Source: Marsupella aquatica (Eukaryota > Marchantiophyta). Taken from it: a DNA stretch of 64,000 bases. The stretch is from positions 23,374,001 to 23,438,000 of the forward strand of contig OZ316894.1 in assembly GCA_973895155.1 (NCBI GenBank). The letters run 5' to 3'. This document shows positions 38,101 to 49,772 of the stretch, in pieces (positions within the stretch are counted from its first letter, which is position 1; the number at the start of each line of letters is the position of its first letter). The translations under genes and the position numbers were made by a program. The notes beneath the pieces are model-generated. The model was not told the DNA's origin and made no database searches. It saw only the letters and a program-made list of their open reading frames with translations.

Positions 38101-39050
38101 TGTTCTCCACTTTAAATAGCCCAGTAAGCGTTGAGAAGTCATCATCAACAGTCGACAGCCCTGGATTTGTGAACTGCCACCCTCACACCTTCCCACCCCA
38201 CCCCACTCACCTTGTCGGTGTATTCTTCACCATCTAAATAGTCCCGTTTTGAGTATTTCCCACCATTTCGTTACTTTAGGGCCAATCAATACAAAATATG
38301 TCAATGATACGAATCTAAATGCTGTGATTTGACCTAGTTTGACTGTGTTAAAAATGTATATCCAGCTCAGGAAATGTCTTTAATGGGCCCTGTGGACCCG
38401 AGCCTGTGTACAAACAGCCTTGCACCAGCCTTGCACCGGGACCACCAAATTTAAAGGGACTTGCTGAGTTGCTGCTCCAAGACTGTATCATCCATTAATG
38501 CTATTCTAGGTTCAATGAGAGTGAAGGTTAAATGTGTAAATTTTTAAAGAGCAATTTCTAGGAGCCAAGTGTGGTTGTCTTGAGTCTGCACTTCCACACT
38601 TGAAGGACTGAAGTGCTCATTAAAGAGGATGAAATGGGGAGAAGGGAGTCAACTTTCACCAGATTAATCATTTTATAGATAATGCTGGTTGGACTTGGTT
38701 TTCATAACTAGATTACCAAGAGTTACCTTCTCAAACCAGGACCTAATAGTAACTTTGAAACTTGAAGAAGTGACTCTACTAGCAGGCTTTAAGATTTGAT
38801 GATCAGTAGGGCTTTACTTTTGTTGTTGTTGTCTGTGGTCCTGGATCTTTCCCGTTGCCTTGTTTCTACCCTTTGCTGGGTCTCTTGCGTTCAGATCAGG
38901 TCTCCCAGTTTGGCATTCTTTGACCTTTGGCAGTCAGACATATAGCTAGATCATTCTAATGCATTCCTATTTTAGCTTGTGCAAAAAGTTATGCAAGGTG
39001 TGTTATCATATCACACTAGCCCCATGCCTATGCGTTGCACACAAGATGTC
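32161..39050. other. gene-poor intergenic region
   Basis: I found no ORF with a recognisable domain, no LTR pair and no RNA gene across this AT-rich stretch. A short interstitial telomere-like TTTAGGGTTTAG occurs near 34204 and is too short to be meaningful. Confidence 0.5.
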
Positions 39051-39220
39051 AAGGTGAAGTCTAAAGATCTTGAAGTGAAAAAAGATGTAGAGGTGAGGAA
39101 AAGAAGTCGAGGTGAATAAAGATATTAAGGCAAGGAAAAGATGTTAAGGCAAGGAAAAGATGTCAAGAAGAGAAAAAGATGTCAAGGTGAGAAAAAAGAT
39201 GGCAAGATGAGATAAACGAA
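39050..39220. repeat. purine-rich degenerate tandem repeat (GATGTCAAGGTGA-like)
   Basis: About eight to ten imperfect copies of a ~20-bp purine-rich unit containing AAGATGT(C/T)AAGG. The strand asymmetry produces spurious ORFs on the opposite strand. Confidence 0.7.
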
Positions 39221-39962
39221 GTCAAGGTCTCGCTGAAAACGTCACAGGTGATGCGGGATGCATCCATATAGTGAGACCCCCGAGAGCAGTGGGACAGGGC
39301 AATGAGGGAGAATGAGGAAGAGGAGCAAAGGTCATGGATAGTGCTGAGAATGGTGCGTGCCTCTCGGAAGCCACAAGGCAACGACAGGAGGCGTCTAGGA
39401 AACTGAGCGACATGGATGACAGAGTGGAATCATGCGACATTAAAAACCTTGCAGCGAGTCTTGCGCATGGAAAAACCCGAATTGCATGCAAGGAATCCCC
39501 AATGTAATGCAATAAAGTAGTCGTGAGAGGTGAGGTGTAAACTTCACTAATTATATTAGTAGTCGGCAGGACAAAGCGACGGTAGGCAAGACGACTTGAG
39601 TCATTTTTTTCTTGAAATTGGTCAGGTTAACTACTTGTCACCGTGGATTTAGTGGACTCCCATAGTCCCACAGATTCCGTACTCTTGCCACTAAAGATGA
39701 TTGAATACTGTCATTATTTTATATGTATTTACAAATATATCATGGTTTTCATATATAGTTCCCCTGGTTACCTTGGTGAACTTGTCATCCATATACAAAA
39801 CCGTTACTTTTTTGTAAATATAAAAAAGATAGTATTGTCAATTAGAACATCTCTAGTGGCAAACCACTTAGAAACTGATTATATAAAATGGACTATGAAT
39901 TTATCCTAAAGTATCACACAGCAAAGAAGGGTGAGAATCAGTCTTGTACGTGAGTGACAATC

Positions 39963-40209
39963 ATGATGTTATCCCTTCACTGGGATCTGCAATGACCACA
40001 ACCAAAGGGCGCAAACACCTACCCTAGAAAAGATCAGATAAGCTTTTTGTCTGTCCAATAACAAGCAAAATATGCCTTCTCTTTCAAGCCCAGTAAGTGG
40101 GACAGAGTCATGATGTTATTACCGCCATTGGGATTCTCCCCAATGTACACACCCCCAAGGGCACAAATACCTGCCCTAGAGGAGACCAGATAAGCTTGTG
40201 GCCTGTCCA
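39963..40209. repeat. diverged tandem duplication (~146-bp spacing)
   Basis: 39963-40056 and 40110-40209 share in order ATGATGTTAT, TGGGAT, GGGC-CAAA-ACCTACCCTAGA and AGATAAGCTT-TG-CTGTCCA. Non-coding. Confidence 0.8.
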
Positions 40210-41600
40210 CAACGCATTTGGGGTGGAAACACATGAAGTTGCTCCATAGTAACATTGTAACCCAAGTCCCGGGCAAAGGTTGGCACCATATAAGGATGTC
40301 ATGATTTGTCTCAGTCCACTCACTCCCTTACCACAACTAAAATTGTGGACTCTTTCCCGGGCCAGAGATGGGTTGGCCTAGGAGGCATGGGTGTGGTAGA
40401 TCAAGCCAAAGGCACAATGAGCTGATGGAAATGAAGGAACTGATATGGGAAGGGGCCCACAAGGGACTAGTCAAGAGCCATGCACTTGAACCAGCACCAC
40501 AACATGATACAACATGGGCCCTTACCATGTAGGAGAGGATGTTAATCAGGGTGTAATAGTGCATGCAATCAAATATCACCTGGTGTAAACATAGAGCCTA
40601 TCTAACCACCTCCTCATAGAAGACTTTCATATAGCACACTCACCATCTACTTATGGATAAAACTGGTCACTGCACTGTTTGGACTTGCTTTAGAAGGCAG
40701 AGGTTCGTGAGTCTAGGATTGGCTCACCAGCCACGCCAGAACAATCTTCCCATTTGAAGTAGTGAGTGCGACTCTTTACAAGACTTAGGGCCCCTTGCTT
40801 CTTTGTTTCCCAAATGAGATTCCTTGAAAGGGGGTTTTTATAAAATAAAATAAGCCGCAAAAACCCCACGGCGGGGGGGGGGGGAGCAAACAGGGAATGT
40901 TCCATCACAGACAGAATATTATATACACATCCCGGCAGGGGTGGTTGTCAAAATCTATGGTCCCAGAGAACCACCTCATCAATCCAATAAACAGTGCCAT
41001 TCCAAGCATAAGGAGCAATCTCCCTGATGCTCAATCACCCTTGTGCTATTACCAGCATAATCTTCTGAACTTTGTTCTAAACCTGGTCCCTATGTCTCTG
41101 AGAGTGAACAATCCTAAAGTCATTTCTATAGTTTAATCTCAGCCGTTCTGCGTTCAGCCAATCCCTTGCTCTTTGCAGTCTGTCATACTTCCTACTCTGC
41201 GGGAAACGTCTGCTGACAGCAAACAGGTTGGAACGCCTCGGGGGCCAAGTTGAATCTGCTGTGACGGGGTTCCCATCACCGAAAATCCTCAATAATTGTT
41301 TACTGGGTTGTGCCATGTGTATAACCATTGTAAATAAGCCGTTTTTTAAATTTTCGAGTTAATTCCGTCCTTTCAAGTTGGTGCTGCCAGGAGGACTTTA
41401 CTTTATTTCCTTCTCAGAATTGTTCTAAACGGTCACGACAACCTAGAGGGGGGGGGGGAATAGGTGGCCTGGCCATTTCGCTTGAACCATTGTCAAGTTC
41501 CCCCTATAAGTCCAAGAGGTTAACTTTTCTTTTTGGGGTTAAATGGGTATAACCACAACAAGGGCCAAAAGAAGAGAATGAGTTCTTTTGAGAGGTTAAA
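40210..41600. other. intergenic, no gene seen
   Basis: Only short ORFs with no motif. Contains G-runs at ~40873-40885 and ~41449-41459. Confidence 0.5.
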
Positions 41601-43040
41601 AGTTGTTGGAGTAAAGGGGTCCATAAGGGGCAGCCCCTGTGGATGCCACCTGGCATCTCCATAAGGATGCCGGGGCGCGGAGTTCAGCCGGGGCGAAGCG
41701 TGAAGAGAAGGAGGTGGGACGGGATTAAACCCCTCTTAAGGAGCCCTCTTAAAAGGGCCCCGCGAGTGAACGGGGGAGGGGGGAATTTAATTCCCCATAC
41801 CATGCGGGGCGCTACGGAGGGCCGGGGAGCGGAGGAGGCTGCACGGGGGGTTAAATGCCCCAGTACGAGGTGGTTAGGCACGGCAAGCCCTGCATAGGAC
41901 CGTGGGCCACCGGCAGCATCCAAATGCGAGCGAGATGTGAGGAGCAGGAGAGGTGGCAGCCGCGTGTCAGCATGCACGCACCCTGCATAGGGCCGTGAGT
42001 CGGGGCGCATGGCGTGAGTGCAGTCGTGAGAGAAAAAAAGGCTCAGGTCAACACGGGGACCCCGGGGATGCCACCCCGATCTGTCACCCCTGGGACTCCC
42101 ATGGCCACCGGACAGGTTTTACCATTGGAGTTGCAGTCCGGTGAAGAGGCGGCCTTATGGAAGGACACAATTGGTGAGGGGTACATCAAGGCATGGCAGG
42201 CTTTGGCCAATTTGAGGAAGCAGGGGAGCACTAGCACAAGGAGTACCCCGGTGAAGAAGAAGAGGAGTGAAGTGGCACTCACTCCATTGGAGAGTGAAGA
42301 GGAGGCCCACTCACGGGGCTCAAGCTAGGGCACCGTGAGTGAAGAGGAGGAGGATTAGAGTGGTTGTACGGCCCCTTGACTTTCCAAATTTTTGTGAGGG
42401 GTCACTCACGGGCTTGTTGGAAAGAGCTCGCGGAGCTGATTCCAACAAGAGGCAGTGCTCCTCAAACGGAGCCAGGATGAGCAAGTTAGGGCCCGACGAA
42501 GTTGGGTTTACGGGATACTGAAATGACCGTAACTTGGTCGTCCGATGTCCGTTTCACGAGCGGTTGAGTGATTCATGATCAGGAGGAGGAGGGGTAACCA
42601 AGGGTTAACTCAGAAGTGCAAGTGGAGGGGCACCTAGTTTCGGCCATTGTGAGGTTCCTTGCAATTTCACGATTCATGGAGTAATGTTGGGGCGCCGTCG
42701 AAGGCACCGTCGGTCCCATTGTTAGTTTAGGGTTTAGGGTTTTGGAAGCATGTGTGCCGCATGCTTTTAGTTTAGAGGTTTCTTAGTGAAGGGTTTAGCG
42801 GCGCCGCTAGGGTAAGTCGCCATCGTTGAGGCCCGTGAGGGGTGCCTTGGGGTGTTTTTTTTGGTATTTAGGGGAGAGCCCCGTAGTGGTTTAGGGGGGG
42901 ACTCAGTCTAGTGTTGGTTTGAGGGAAGTTAGCTCATAGCCAGAAGAGGGAATCAAGCCAGAGTAATGAGGTAGAGGTGTAGCACTTGCCCCAATGAGGT
43001 AGGAGTTGGGTAGACGGGAGGAGGCCGGGTTGTCCTTGCA
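41600..43040 (+). other. GC-rich stretch with short ORFs, possibly transposon-derived
   Basis: Base composition turns clearly GC- and purine-rich compared with the flanks. ORFs at 41643-41897 and 42014-42328 encode basic, proline- and charge-rich peptides (the second ends in a KKKRSE plus acidic EEEAH tail) without a domain I recognise. A 14-bp palindrome TAGCGGCGCCGCTA lies at 42796-42809, and a short telomere-like TTTAGGGTTTAGGG near 42726. It may be the 5' part of an element related to the LINE fragment downstream, but nothing in the sequence proves this. Confidence 0.3.
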
Positions 43041-43458
43041 ATGTGTTATGACGTTTTGCCAAAAGATATGGATTTGGTTTGATTCATCAAGTTTTGGTGT
43101 GGCATTACCTTTTCTGGTTCACACGATTGTGTTCTTTCCCAAGAAGTGTCTAAGGAATCCTTGCACGGCTTGGTCAACCATGTGAGTAGGAGGGGTGGTG
43201 ACAACACTCCACCAACGACCAGTAGGAGTGTGTGTGTGGCGTAGTCCATAGGACTTGATCAAAAGCAGAGCGGCTAGTCGGTAGACTTGATCAAAATTTA
43301 CATTTTCGGGAGCGGAAATAAACATACTCATCCTACATGCAATAGAATCTTAATAGCATCCCTCCACGTTCTCGTCATACGATAACAAACGATTTTAGTA
43401 GGAGTAAATATGTATTTGTCGTGTAAATTGTTTGATAAGCAAGTGATATCTGCACAAA

Positions 43459-44759
43459 TTGAATATCGTCCCATTGGCTCTGAAGGAAATACCAGCCTGG
43501 CTTGTGGAAACAGGATGTAAGATAAGTAGAGACGGAGAAGTACTCAAATACCTCGGTGCCCCTTTTGGTATTGGGCTGCAGATGGAGCATATCCATAGCT
43601 TTTGTTTAGATAAAATTGCCTCTCAACTAGCTTCATGGTCGAGCAAGATGCTTTCATTTACTGGTAGAACACTGCTCATCAAACATGTGTTGCTTGCAAT
43701 CCCTATATACCATGTGATGTTTATGAAAGCCTCCAATGAACTAGAGAGGAAGATGATTGCTCTGTGTAGGGATTTCTTGTGGGGTATCAACCTCATGTGC
43801 ACTGAGCAGAAGAATAAGCTCCCCCTGGTGGCGTGGGCCAACATGGCGCGACCCAAGGTGGAAGGGGGACTTGGATTTCATGACTCTGATGCCATTCAGA
43901 GGCGCTATTAACCCAGTGGACCACGAAAGCTCTTGACTCCTCGGCCTCGGAATGGGCTTGTCTCTTTTTGGCGAATCTAAATTTGGTGGGCTGACAGAAT
44001 TTTTGAACAATTAGAAGAAATGGTTACACAATCAAAGACAAGTTACTTTTGTGGCGGAGGGATGCCATACTCGGGTGGCCTATGGAAGGCCTGGTCTCTC
44101 TGCGGGCGCATCTATGTTTTGTCCTTGGGGCTGCTGGATTTCCCGGTCGTTGGAGCATAGGGGATGCTCTCCGCTGTACAGTGGGTTTCCAATCCTGGTC
44201 GCAAGACCATTTGGAAATTACTACGGAGCTACTTGGGAAGCTCGGAATTAAGGCTATTATGGACCTGTGGGATGAGGCAACCCACTCCTGGAGACCGTTA
44301 ACAGAAAGGTGGCACAGACTACGTGGGTTTGACCTGGCTTACCGGGACCGCAGCAGGCTCTTTCTTCAAAAGATACGGGAACAAGCAAACTGTGACTAAG
44401 GATACGAACCAGGTGCGAGAATGTGGCGTTGGGCTGATGATCAGAGGTCTTCAACGTATTTTAAAATACCCAATCATCGCATTTACCAGATGCTGAGGCC
44501 AAAAGGGGCTGATTATCAGAGATGGAACAGGATATGGGGCTCAGAGTACACGGAGACACAATGGATGAAATGCTGGGCAAATCTATGGCGATCTGATCTT
44601 TCTACAAGGGCTAAAACCTTCATCTGGAGAATTATTGTTGGAGGTCTCTTCACAGGCTCCCGAGCTCTTACCATCGAGGCGGACCCGGGGATCTGCTCCT
44701 TTTGCTTGGAACACCTGGAGACGATCCCCCACCTTTTCTTTCAAGAACATAGTAGCTGA
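43459..44759 (+). pseudogene. L1-type LINE ORF2 fragment (reverse transcriptase C-terminus and zf-RVT)
   Basis: The first block (43459-43908) carries the plant L1 signature KYLGAPFG, then LSFTGRTLLIKHVL, IPIYHVMFM, CRDFLWG and RPKVEGGLGFHD, found just after the reverse-transcriptase core. A second block (44049-44396) has WRRDAI, a Trp-rich GW-SIGDALR phrase and WRPL. A third (44421-44756) is the zf-RVT region, with RAKTFIWRI, GLFTGSRAL, CSFCLEHLETIPHLFF. These blocks lie in different frames separated by stops, so the copy is dead. The N-terminal endonuclease and the catalytic YADD part are absent, consistent with the usual 5' truncation of LINE insertions. Confidence 0.85.
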
Positions 44760-45494
44760 TACGTTAGAAATAGTCTAGCAGTGTGGGTATGTGCTCGTCC
44801 GACGGAAGCCTCCAGTAGATCCAGCATACCATGTCCATAACTGAACAAAAAGCCCTGTCCCACTTCAAGCCCAAAACTCCAGCATGTGGACGCAAATGGA
44901 CAGTATGGCTAGCACGGAATGAACAGGTTTTCAAAAAACTGAATAAACATGCTTTTGATTTTAAACTTGTGTTTCCCAAATGAGATTATATCTAGATCTA
45001 TGATTGGAAATAATTCCTTTACAAGAATGGAGGGCCCATACAAGTTGGCTTTACAAGAACTCCCCTCTCCTGCATTTTTCTGTGGTAAAATTTGGCAAAT
45101 CCACTTTGCTGGAAAGTGTTGGTCACTTTAATCAACATTTTCCTCTGTTTTTTTCACCGTGTCACCTACTGTCCCTCAATACCCAGAATATCCGGGAGTT
45201 ATCCGTAAACCTAGGGGAAACTAACTTTAGTGGTCAAAATTCAATCTAGGAAAGTCAAGAGGAAGCTAAGGGCTGTCTTGCATGTGCAAGAGTCCTGAGC
45301 AAAGCGACCCTTACGGCCCACAGATGTCAGGGAAAAGTGGGAGTGTGGATCTAAACACAATCTTTGGAAGTTTACGTGTGACGTGCTCACTCCGTCGCAT
45401 CTACTTCTTTGTCGTTCACACCGCAAATTCTACAGGGCAGGATGCAGGAGCTTCTACACTAAAACTTGCCCCTGCAAAGTCGATGCCTGCATAT

Positions 45495-45622
45495 TTCCGC
45501 ATTACATGCGGCAATGCGAAGCAAAGTTCCGCATTACATGTGGCAATGGGTAGCAAAGTTCCGCATTACATGCGGCAATGGGAAGCAAAGTTCCGCATTA
45601 CATGCGGCAATGCAAAAACAAC
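45495..45622. repeat. 32-bp tandem repeat (4 units)
   Basis: Four copies of a 32-bp unit beginning TTCCGCATTACATGCGGCAA, followed by TGGGAAGCAAAG. The CCGCATTACATGCGG core is an interrupted palindrome (CCGCAT / ATGCGG). Non-coding. Confidence 0.92.
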
Positions 45623-45793
45623 ATAACGTGAAAGTGCCTTGCGCAACCTCACTCATTTCTGCTTGCTTCCTACTGTTTGGTCACTGCCGTTGCTCCTTGC
45701 CTCTGCAAAGTTCCATTGCGCTGCTGCCTTGAATCACAACATGCGCTCATGCCTTGATAGCTGCCTCAATACTTCACCCGGAATTGTTGATGT

Positions 45794-45928
45794 TTGCTCA
45801 CTGCCGCTACTTCGTTCCTTTGCTTTGCTCACTGCCGTTGCTTCGTTCGTTTGCTTTGCTCACTGCCGCGCGCTACTTTGTTCCTTTGCTTTGCTCACTG
45901 CCGCGCGCTACTTCATTCCTTTGCGCTG
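45794..45928. repeat. ~31-35-bp tandem repeat (4 units)
   Basis: Four units of GCTCACTGCCG, then a variable CTACTTCGTTCCTTTGCTT phrase. Two units carry an extra CGCG. ORFs here are repeat artefacts. Confidence 0.9.
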
Positions 45929-46810
45929 CTGCTCAGTTGTACATGGGCTGAGAAACCTGAATTGGACTTGCACTCATGCTCACAGAGCACTGCTCGATAC
46001 CGGACTGTTGCCTTCAATGGAAATCGTCAAGAACTCACTAGGATTGCTCCTTGTTGACTTCGTGTCCTTCGTCTTTCCTTAACGGTTGGTGCCAACATTT
46101 GATTCCAGGCACAAAATTTCTGGGAGGAGACTACTAGCCGTTCACACCTGATCTAAGCAAAGCTAATGTCAATGTTGCGACCTCTGTGAAGCAGCAAGTA
46201 CTGTAAAGCAAGGACTTACAAAGAATTCCTCACAATCCTTGCTTATAGTGTTTCGAGTGTCACCTAACAATTCCTAACAGAATCTATGTGTACACTTGTC
46301 AAGTACTATTTTTCTTTTGAACCCGTATATAGTAGAGTGTAGGTATTTTACAGACATACAAAGGATGAGTATATGTCCTAAGCTTTCCTTACTTTGATAT
46401 GTACTTTACAGAAATTCAGTGGTTACTTTGTATGCATGCACATCAATGCTCACAAAAATTAACTTCACTCTTTGCTACTACTTGGTTCACTTGTGTATGT
46501 CTAATTAATTGGTTCACTCATTTATTACCCTCAATTTCTCTCTTGACTTTTGACATGTTCTTTCCATTAAATCACTATTGTGCAGGGCTTTTGAGTTCGG
46601 ACTGTTTTGAATGCTCTCAAATGAGGAATGAGAAATAATATTGTCTATCATTGTTGCTCGCCAGCAACTGCTCTTGCTGCAACTGCAATTGGTCACTCTG
46701 GTTGCCACCAATTCTTTACCACATAGACTGGTGATGACAACGGTACACAATTTGCAAATTTACTTCGACTCTTTCAAACTATTCAACATGCATTTTACTG
46801 AGATTATCAT

Positions 46811-47948
46811 CATATCTCTGGGAATTACATTGATCCTAGGTCAAGAGAGTGGAGCAGCTGGTATTTGATGCATGTCATCGAGCATGATTCTGTTCGTTTC
46901 AAATATTTGTTTTGAGTGTCACCGACAACATTCATGTACATTTGTGACCTGGTTAGAGAAGACATGACAACGAATCCAGCAATTTGACGAACAGGATATT
47001 GTCCGTTGAGCGTCAGGTTGTCATAGCCCTACGACAGTTTTCCAGTGGGTGTTTGCTACTGACACTTTCAGAGATGTTTGGCGTTTCCGTCCCATGCATA
47101 TCAGATGTTGTTTGGCGATTTGTTAGGGCTTTAATTGTGCGAGGCAGAGGGCAACATTTGAGTTGGCCACAAGGAGAGGCCATGGCAAGGGTAAAAGAAG
47201 AATTTCGCCAATTGCAAGGATTTCCAAATTGTTGTGGTGCCATTGATGCCACTCATTTTCAAGTGGAGTTACCTCCTGGAACAAATTCTGCTGATTATCG
47301 TGATTACAAACATGGTCAGAGCATTTCCATGCAAGCTGTCTGTGATAGTCATCTTCAATTTTTGGATGTTTTTTCAGGATGGCCTGGCAGCATTCAAGAC
47401 TCTCGCCTTCTACGGGTGTCTGGTTTTTTTAGTGATGTTATGGAATATCACACAAAACTCTCCGGTCCAGTATTTACTTCTCCAACCGGATTCAGTACAA
47501 GGGAGTACATTATTGGAGATTCTGGTTACCCTGCTTATCCCTGGTTGCTTAACCCTTTTCCTGCTACAACAGAGCATAGTCGCAAAAGACACTTTAATTA
47601 TATGTTGAGCTCAACTAGGATGTGTGTGGAACGAGCTTTTGGGAATTGAAGAATAGTTGGAGATTTATTTCACGCAAGATGTATAGGCCATCTCCTTATC
47701 GACTAGCGCACTATATTACTTGTGCATGTATTCTTCATAATATTCGTATTGACCGTGGAGATGTGTACGATCTAGCTTGGGGGATAGATCCAAACCCTCC
47801 TTATGAACCCGAAGGGCCCCCTGCTGCACATCATAATTACGATAATGGGCGTAGATATCGCATTGCAATGATGGATCATTTGTTGCCAGAGATAGAGTGG
47901 GAGGAACAACAAAGGCGTAATGCTGCCCCTAGGGATCATAGATTGTGA
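46811..47948 (+). pseudogene. PIF/Harbinger transposase (DDE_Tnp_4), decayed
   Basis: About 380 codons, the usual size of the family. The N-terminal part (46811-46980) reads REWSSWYLM...DSVRFKYLF, an in-frame TGA at 46913, then VSPTTFMYICDLVRED. A frame change near 46980 leads into LSVERQVVIALRQFSSG and an HTH-like FGVSVPCISDVVWRF. The DDE core follows: GAIDATHFQV (first Asp), VFSGWPGSIQDSRLL (second Asp), IIGDSGYPAYPWLLNPF, and RMCVERAFG (Glu). Near 47645 a one-base loss breaks the frame between ERAFGN and LKNSWRFI, and the C-terminus continues to 47945. The catalytic triad is readable, but one stop and two frameshifts make it non-functional. It converges with the Myb/SANT-like partner gene, the standard Harbinger pair. 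Confidence 0.9.
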
Positions 47949-48093
47949 TCACTTATGTTTTCACACATGTTTACGGAAAATTTGAAATAAAATTTGTGAT
48001 TGAAATGTGCATCAAAGTGTCATCAAAGATTGTACATAGTTTCATGTCACTCTCAATTCAAGCACTGTCTACACAAACCAAACAAATGCTACT

Positions 48094-49206
48094 TTATTGT
48101 GAAGGCCGTGAAGAACTTGCAAGCTTCTCCGTTAGGACCTCAGTCAAACGTGTTATCTGCTCGGTTGTTGTCGTCATTGCTGTAGCCAAAGTCCTCTCTT
48201 GTCGCTCTTGGACCTGACACTCACGTTCTCGGATTTCACACTCACGTTCTCGGATGTGAGAATCATGTTCACAAATTTCACAATCGCGCTTGGCCGAGAA
48301 AGCCATGTCAACACAACTATTGGCCATGGTTTTGAATTGCGCTTGCCTATCTCATCCAAACTTGAATGCCTTTCGCTTCACACCTCTCTTGCTTGGGCCA
48401 GAAAAGTCCTGAGGGGATGATGGTTGTCTCACTCCATCAGTATTGTTGGTGTTCCCTTGTGCACTTTGTTGCATTGGCCTTGCACAATCAGCCTGACTAG
48501 CAGGTACAGACCTATCTTCATCAACGTCATCTTCATGATCACTTGCAAAACACAAAACTTGCTGCATTCAATAAAAGAAGACGGTAGTAAAGAAATTTAA
48601 CTCATAAACTAAAGATAGATACATTGTCTTGGGTAGCAAAGCACTTGTAGAGGTGAGAGTAAAAACTATCTTACTTTCTGACGACAAAATTAATGGATCC
48701 TCCTGGGGGTTTCGGTCCATCGAAGAAATGTCAGATAAGAATTGTTTAGGTGGAGTGATGCGCGGAATATCTGCATACCACTCCATCATTATCTCATACA
48801 AATCAATAGAGAAATTAGTGGGAAATCTCTTTTCGCGTCGCAACTTGTCATCCATGTTGAAGTAGGAAATCTGCCCAGTTTTCTGCAAATTCTCATAGTC
48901 ATAAATCATTTTGAACTTGCTGTCAATGAGCTGCCACTTCTTCTTACAACTGTTGTGATCTCGAATAGGATTAGTGAACCCCTCATCCTCCATAAATTTT
49001 GCCATTGCTTTCCATTTCAACTTAGTGCTGGTCATCTTCTGCTGAGTGGAGCCTCCCAGTACAACAGTATGGTACTCATTTTTTTTTGCTGCAATAAGAG
49101 CCTTCATCTTTGTGTGAGTCCAATCTGGCAACTTACTCTTTCCTTGAGGTTGTGATGCACCTTGCCATGAAGTTGTGCCTTGACCACTCTAGTTTTGGCT
49201 TGTCAT
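48094..49206 (-). pseudogene. Harbinger-associated Myb/SANT-like DNA-binding protein, decayed
   Basis: Reading starts at MTSQN (49206) and meets TAG at 49189-49191, then GASQPQGKSKLPDWTHTKMKALIAAKKNEYHTVV. The tryptophan-spaced trihelix/SANT-like region includes KLKWKAMAKFM and NSCKKKWQLIDSKFKMIYDYE. A ~96-bp intron (about 48557-48652) may follow SSE. Next come an acidic segment, a basic KRGVKRKAFKFG, an in-frame TGA at 48352-48354, and a charged coiled-coil tail with RERECE repeats ending at 48094. Both stops are one C-to-T step from sense codons (CAG, CGA). In PIF/Harbinger elements this second protein helps the transposase bind DNA and enter the nucleus. Confidence 0.8.
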
Positions 49207-49289
49207 CTGAAAGCCAAAAAACAATATGCAAATTACTTTGTCAAAAAGTTACAAAACTAATGGACAAAAAAGGGTATAACCACCGTGCT

Positions 49290-49490
49290 AGCAAATAGTA
49301 AATAGATATTCTCATACGAGCCAATTTTGCCTCGTACAAGCAAAATTTTGTCTCGTACAAGTAAACAAGTTCCTCGTATGAGCATATCTATTTACTCGTA
49401 CGAGTTTCTGTTTTCTTGTATGAGTTTCTATTTTCTTGTATGAGTTTCTATTTTCTTGTATGAGTATTTTTTTTCTTGTATGCATTTTAG
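49290..49490. repeat. cluster of TCGTA(C/T)(G/A)AG words, possible subterminal repeats
   Basis: About ten copies of ctcgtacaag, ctcgtatgag, actcgtacgag or tcttgtatgag occur within 200 bp, some inverted relative to each other, at the edge of the Harbinger remnant. The exact terminal inverted repeat and TTA/TAA duplication were not identified. Confidence 0.6.
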
Positions 49491-49650
49491 TTTCTTCTCT
49501 TCACGGTATGTAGCGTCCATATATGCAATAATTGTGCGGACAATATTATGGTGGGTCCCACCATTGTACAACATCAGAGGAAATTTCTTGACGATTTCAC
49601 ACAAGGACTCCAATATATTGCCACAAAATATGAAGTCGAAACAAAGTCAT

Positions 49651-49679
49651 ACAATACTAGCGCCTGGCGCTAGTATTGT
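49651..49679. repeat. 29-bp perfect palindrome containing the 15-bp motif (left-most copy)
   Basis: The 14-nt arm ACAATACTAGCGCC, a central T, then the exact reverse complement. The inner 15 bp (49658-49672) is the family consensus. It lies downstream of the stop of the transposase-like gene and may mark the element's left end. Confidence 0.9.
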
Positions 49680-49772
49680 ATTATACAAAAAAACAACACT
49701 TTAAGAACTCACACTTCTGCCCGTTAGAAAAGACAAACTACAATTGTAGCTGTTCAACGATAAAGCAACAGT

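Noticed and set aside
41643-42328. LINE ORF1 or gag gene in the GC-rich stretch
   Set aside because: No CCHC knuckle, RRM or other gag feature is visible; the ORFs are short and compositionally biased.
42720-42745. Interstitial telomere repeats
   Set aside because: Only two TTTAGGG units, common by chance in plant DNA.
42796-42809. TAGCGGCGCCGCTA as another member of the 15-bp palindrome family
   Set aside because: It is a perfect palindrome, but its inner order and even length (14 bp) differ from TAGCGCCNGGCGCTA; I treat it as coincidence.
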